Assembly (NCBI GenBank): GCA_964247055.1
Contig: OZ176054.1
Location: 7,688,001-7,752,000, forward strand
Reading direction: 5' to 3'
Length of the DNA: 64,000 bases
Source of the DNA: Paragordius varius
Lineage: Eukaryota; Nematomorpha
The notes beneath the pieces are model-generated. The model saw only the letters and a program-made list of their open reading frames with translations. It was not told the DNA's origin and made no database searches. Below are positions 60,701 through 64,000 of this stretch, in pieces; position 1 is the first letter of the stretch, and each line of letters starts with the position of its first letter. A program made the position numbers and the translations under genes.

Positions 60701-60848
60701 AAAAGAATCTCAATTACCGAATGGCGATTGGCCAGCTGAGCCCAATACCGGAGTATTCAATAAAACAACTGCGATCATATATTCCAATTACAATAAAATA
60801 TTTCCGTTATGGGCCCTTTCCCGTTATAAGTCAATTTATGGTTCATGA
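54674..60848 (+). CDS. LSS: Oxidosqualene cyclase (lanosterol synthase family)
   Basis: Cyclises 2,3-oxidosqualene to a tetracyclic sterol precursor at the ER membrane. Exons: 54674-55615, 55912-56142, 56428-56617, 57072-57226, 57779-57902, 58318-58565, 58811-58989, 59419-59595, 59906-60073, 60659-60848; all phases fit, 867 codons plus stop (human 732). The catalytic motif DCTAE is at residues 522-526. Also present: HWDGDYSGP, WGLH, IPSWGKF, CHVRQLYLPMTYCY, TNGSQFWDTAF, YVECTSA, and QW motifs DGSWEG, DGGWGEDF, NGDW. Extras: residues 1-20 form a hydrophobic helix followed by RRR, and about 20 residues are inserted before IPSWGKF. Thr435 and Cys516 match lanosterol rather than cycloartenol synthases; residue 520 is Leu where they have Val and Ile. 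Product not certain. AATAAA near 60944. Confidence 0.92.
57779..57902 (+). other. Cyclase active-site exon (DCTAE)
   Basis: Reads [20 protein letters not shown] onward; the catalytic Asp codon is at 57824-57826. The Phe of PFST and the Cys of LCGW match human Phe444 and Cys449; the human Val453 position is Leu. The general-acid partner Cys (human Cys533) is in YVECTSA of exon 58811-58989. Confidence 0.93.
59178..59404. mobile_element. MITE family B, copy 3
   Basis: About 227 bp with ends CCATTTACAATTTAAATTC and AAATTTGAATTGTAAATGG, inside the cyclase intron 58990-59418. Its right end is 14 bp from the first base of the next exon, so part of the acceptor region comes from, or abuts, the element. 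Confidence 0.7.
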
Positions 60849-61514
60849 GAAGGCAATGTTATATATATATCACGCATTTATTTTTTGCATTTTTATATAC
60901 TGCACATTGATATCTGTAAAAATATTTATTCATTTATTCATTCAATAAATTATTATAGTTATATTATTCTTTTTTGATATTGTTGCAACTAGCCTAACTA
61001 TACATTTCAATTGGGTTTTATAAAGTTTTTTTCATAAATGCGTCCAAAACTCGAATTGTTTTTATATGTAATATTATTTGAATTTTTCAAAACTGGAACA
61101 AAATTTAAATTAATACTGTGTTTTTATATCTAAACTTTAAGGGTAAAATTTACCATTGCCCTAGTTTTTTGCGATGCGATATATTAAATAATATTGTTTA
61201 ATTAATCAATATATTTTTTAAAATAAATAAATATTATCTATATTTAAAACTTTGAATGTCTAATTATAAATCGCTTCGGACAAAAACTTGTGCACACAAA
61301 TATTATATACTAAAAAATTGTAAACGTTTAATCAATAATCCTATTTATATAAGGATTCCTTTTTTTCCATTCAATATAATAAATGGGTTATATAATGGGA
61401 TTATTGGGGTTGTGTGTCAATCAATGGTCATCGATATGTCTTTTGTGAGTCATCGAAAGATAAATAAAATATATAATAGTCAATTTTTTTAGTATTTTAT
61501 AAATCATTTCAATT
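60849..61514. other. Intergenic, cyclase 3' end to protease start
   Basis: Contains the AATAAA near 60944 for the cyclase. A 78-codon plus-strand ORF at 61256-61492 has no family features and is taken as chance. The promoter of the protease should lie here. Confidence 0.45.
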
Positions 61515-63483
61515 ATGTATCTTCGAATATTGCTGTTCCTTACAATAGGTATTTTTTTGACAATTATTTTTAGAAATAAGTTTTTTGCTTAAATGTTCGA
61601 TTTAATTTTTTATTGATAGATATTATATTAAACTAGATGGCTTTATTACTATATTTCAGTATTAGAGTTTGTCTAAATACAAATCGTTTTATAAAATAAT
61701 ATAAATCATTTTATAGATGATATTTTACACCCTTTTTATATTTTTACTAGTTTAGTTGTCTCTAAATGTGGGGTTTAATAATATTCGTATTAACGTCGTG
61801 AATAATGTATGTTAATTCGAATCTTATTTAACTACCCTTCGTCGTCACCCACACAATTTAATATAATATTAATCTGTTAGAAACATAAATTACAAAATTT
61901 TAATAAATTAAATGCTAAATAAAATAAAGTTTATTTTTTAAAATTAAGCTTTAGTAGCTAGAAAGTTTTATCAATTATTTGAAATAAAGTTATATTTGAA
62001 GTATATATGATAGAAAATGTAGCCGGAACAACTACTAAATTTTTCAAAACAGTGTAAATACTATAATAATATTGTTTCGGTTCCAAATCCTTTATTCTGT
62101 AAAACACCTTAAGTTTCAAAAATTTAAGCTTTGCATGGCTAATTAGAAATTTATTAAATGAGAAAAATGTTATAAATCGGTGCATTTATTTTGTGATTTA
62201 TTTATATAATTATTTAAAGCCATCGATTATAACATAACTGTTTATATTTGCTGGAATGAATGTTCAGAGGCGTAGCTTGCATTTCTGGCGCCTTGGCGCA
62301 TGAAACTGTGATGGCGCCCCCTCCATGCGACCCCTTGCATTTTAAAAAATAATCAAAATCGAACCTGGGTGATTTATGTATTATTTGAAATAATAACTTT
62401 TAAATATCCATTTTTTGAAATAAATTTAACAAATTTTAATATCCGGCGTCCCTTTTAACTATGGCGGTGCATCAGCCTCCCTTACCCCCTCTAGCTACGC
62501 TTCTGGGAATGTTATTTTCGTATTTTGAACATGAGCCCATCAATATAAGTAGCTAATTGAATTATACCAATATAGAGTAAATAATTAAAATATATTTAAA
62601 TTTTTTAAATATTTTATTTTTTTAATTATATCAATTATATGATTTGTCAATAAACGGGTCGTGTTTTTTAGACGGTTTCAGTTTTATATTTCGAAACCGT
62701 TTCCAAAATTGTTTTCAAAATAACAGAATTCTTGTCGGTTTTCATCGAAATTGATAAGTTATTTAAAAAATAAGTATAAAATTAAAGGCCATATAGTTAT
62801 ATATGAGGCAAATTTTTGTGAAAGTTTGAAAAGATCTTTTGGTATATTTATAGTAATTATTATGATTAAAAACTGTATGACCATATATCGTTTCATGAAA
62901 AATTATAACCCCGAAATGATTTGTAAAATTTCATATAAAACAAAGTTTTAATTACTTTTAAATAAAGCTGAAATATGGAATTAATAATATTTAAAAAACA
63001 AAGTAAATATAAAAAAATTAAAACATATCTCATAGCCATTGTTTTCAAATGGAAACTCGCTTAAAGGGTAAATTGTATGTAATGCACCGTTGTTTAAATT
63101 TATATGGTTGCAAAACCAGCTTTTAAAGCAAAAATTGATAAAAAAGCAATTTTGTTTTTTAAATTTATTTTAAGTTTCCTACAATTAATTTACCCTTTTC
63201 TAAATCCCAAAATAAACACACATTCATTTAAGTTTGACTGGTATTTATAAGTGGTCACAATCACGATCTTAAATGTATTGATACCGTTAAGACGCTGTTT
63301 TCAAAATTTTTAGTTTTTAACCATTGTGTATGCTAATATTATTGAATTTTAGCGTATAGTACTAATAGTGACCAGGAATGTGGAATAACTACTGTGAATC
63401 ATATAGATATAGCAAATTGCAGCATGGCCAACCAAGAAATTGTTGGAGGCCAATCTACCAAAATAACAGAATGGCCTTGGCAG
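61515..63483 (+). CDS. Secreted S1 (chymotrypsin-like) serine protease, 5' exons
   Basis: Exon 1 (61515-61548): MYLRILLFLTI, a signal-peptide start, donor GTATTT, phase 1. Exon 2 (63353-63483): acceptor TTTTAG, then YSTNSDQECG with a Cys for the pro-domain disulphide, a second Cys (ANCSM), and the activation site before EIVGGQSTKITEWPWQ, ending at a GTAGAA donor in phase 0. The IVGG neo-N-terminus and PWQ are hallmarks of trypsin-like zymogens. The residue before the cut is Glu or lies within NQE-IVGG, so the activating cleavage is not after Arg/Lys. The catalytic His, Asp and Ser exons lie beyond the window. The signal exon is joined by phase and position only. Confidence 0.7.
62265..62515. 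mobile_element. 251-bp hAT-like MITE
   Basis: Ends CAGAGGCGTAGCT and AGCTACGCTTCTG are inverted, with target duplication TGAATGTT (62257-62264) and GGAATGTT (62516-62523), 7 of 8 matching. More GC-rich than its surroundings. No ORF. In the first intron of the protease gene. Confidence 0.8.
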
Positions 63484-63528
63484 GTAGAATTAGCTAATAA
63501 TTTGGAAAATGTTGTACACATACATAAG

Positions 63529-63780
63529 CGGAATTATAAGGACAAAACGTAAAAATATAAAGATTTTTTCTGCAACAACTCTACTTGAACCTTGATTTTT
63601 TTAATATCAATAATTGTAATTTCAAGTATGAAATAGAGATGTATAATGGTAAAACTATAAATTATAAATTTTACAATTGTAATTAAATAAAAATATTTGG
63701 AAATTATGGTTTAAAATGTATGGTTGTCCTTTAAAAAAATATTTGTCTTTATATTTTTACATTTTGTCCGTATTTCAATT
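63529..63780. mobile_element. MITE family A, copy 2
   Basis: Left GGACAAAACGTAAAAATATA and right ATTTGTCTTTATATTTTTAC with TTTTGTCCG are the family A terminal repeats; outermost bases are worn. It lies 45 bp after protease exon 2. Confidence 0.65.
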
Positions 63781-63783
63781 ATT

Positions 63784-64000
63784 ATAAAAATATAAAGACA
63801 ACTTTTAAACACCGCTGTACTTTTTTAAACCTTAATTTTATATAAATTAAATTACAAATTTATATATAATTGATTGTGTTACCAACAACTCTATGTGATA
63901 TTTTGTAATTTTAAACAATGAGTTATTTTTTAAAAAAAACAAGGTTCAAATGATTGGTTTTCGTTTAGAAAAAAATATGTCTCAGTTTTTTGCCTTTTGC
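63784..64000. mobile_element. MITE family A, copy 3 (cut by window end)
   Basis: Starts with AAAAATATAAAGACAACTTT and ACTTTTTTAAACCTTAATTT, which line up with the interior of copy 1 (5930-6010). The right terminus is not in the window or is lost. Confidence 0.5.

Noticed and set aside
61256-61492. 78-codon ORF between cyclase and protease
   Set aside because: Low-complexity AT-driven composition, no signal peptide, no link by phase to the protease.
1-64000. CRISPR arrays, operons, rRNA or clear tRNA genes
   Set aside because: None seen; the sequence is eukaryotic, and direct repeats present are minisatellite or transposon DNA.

Overview
The window is strongly AT-rich animal nuclear DNA. Genes are split into many short exons by AT-rich GT-AG introns, many of which hold small transposons. 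The gene set is metazoan: a class XV-like myosin tail, a BPTF/NURF301 chromatin-remodelling subunit, an oxidosqualene cyclase (lanosterol-synthase family) and a chymotrypsin-like serine protease. A cyclase of sterol synthesis argues against insects, nematodes and flatworms, which are sterol auxotrophs. The exact phylum cannot be read from the sequence. Poly-Asn and Gln tracts in the proteins fit the low GC.

Layout. 403-15670 (+): 3' part of a myosin XV-like gene, 20 exons (FERM1 F3 lobe, very long Asn-rich linker with no SH3, MyTH4, FERM2). 15671-19243: intergenic, repeats and a ~62-bp minisatellite. 19244-38673 (+): BPTF, 32 exons, 2601 codons, DDT to bromodomain. 39348-49168 (-): an unrecognised Asn/Ser-rich gene, one solid exon plus phase-compatible small exons. 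49169-54673: repeat-dense intergenic DNA. 54674-60848 (+): complete oxidosqualene cyclase, 10 exons, 867 codons. 61515-63483 (+): start of a secreted S1 serine protease that runs off the window.

Exon models were made by joining conserved protein blocks at GT-AG sites and checking the reading phase. For BPTF and the cyclase every junction is in phase and the total is a multiple of three, which is good internal support. The myosin also stays in phase, except that one conserved FERM segment lies in what should be an intron without an AG acceptor.

Mobile DNA: three ~650-715-bp hAT-type elements with 8-bp target duplications, a 251-bp hAT-like element, several TA-flanked mariner-type MITEs, a dead mariner transposase relic, and a larger family with two hairpins at its 5' end that forms a big inverted pair and also lies just upstream of the cyclase ATG. 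The genes are not functionally linked to each other; this is an ordinary chromosomal neighbourhood. The most unusual points are the cyclase (N-terminal membrane helix, Leu two residues before the catalytic Asp) and the SH3-less myosin tail.
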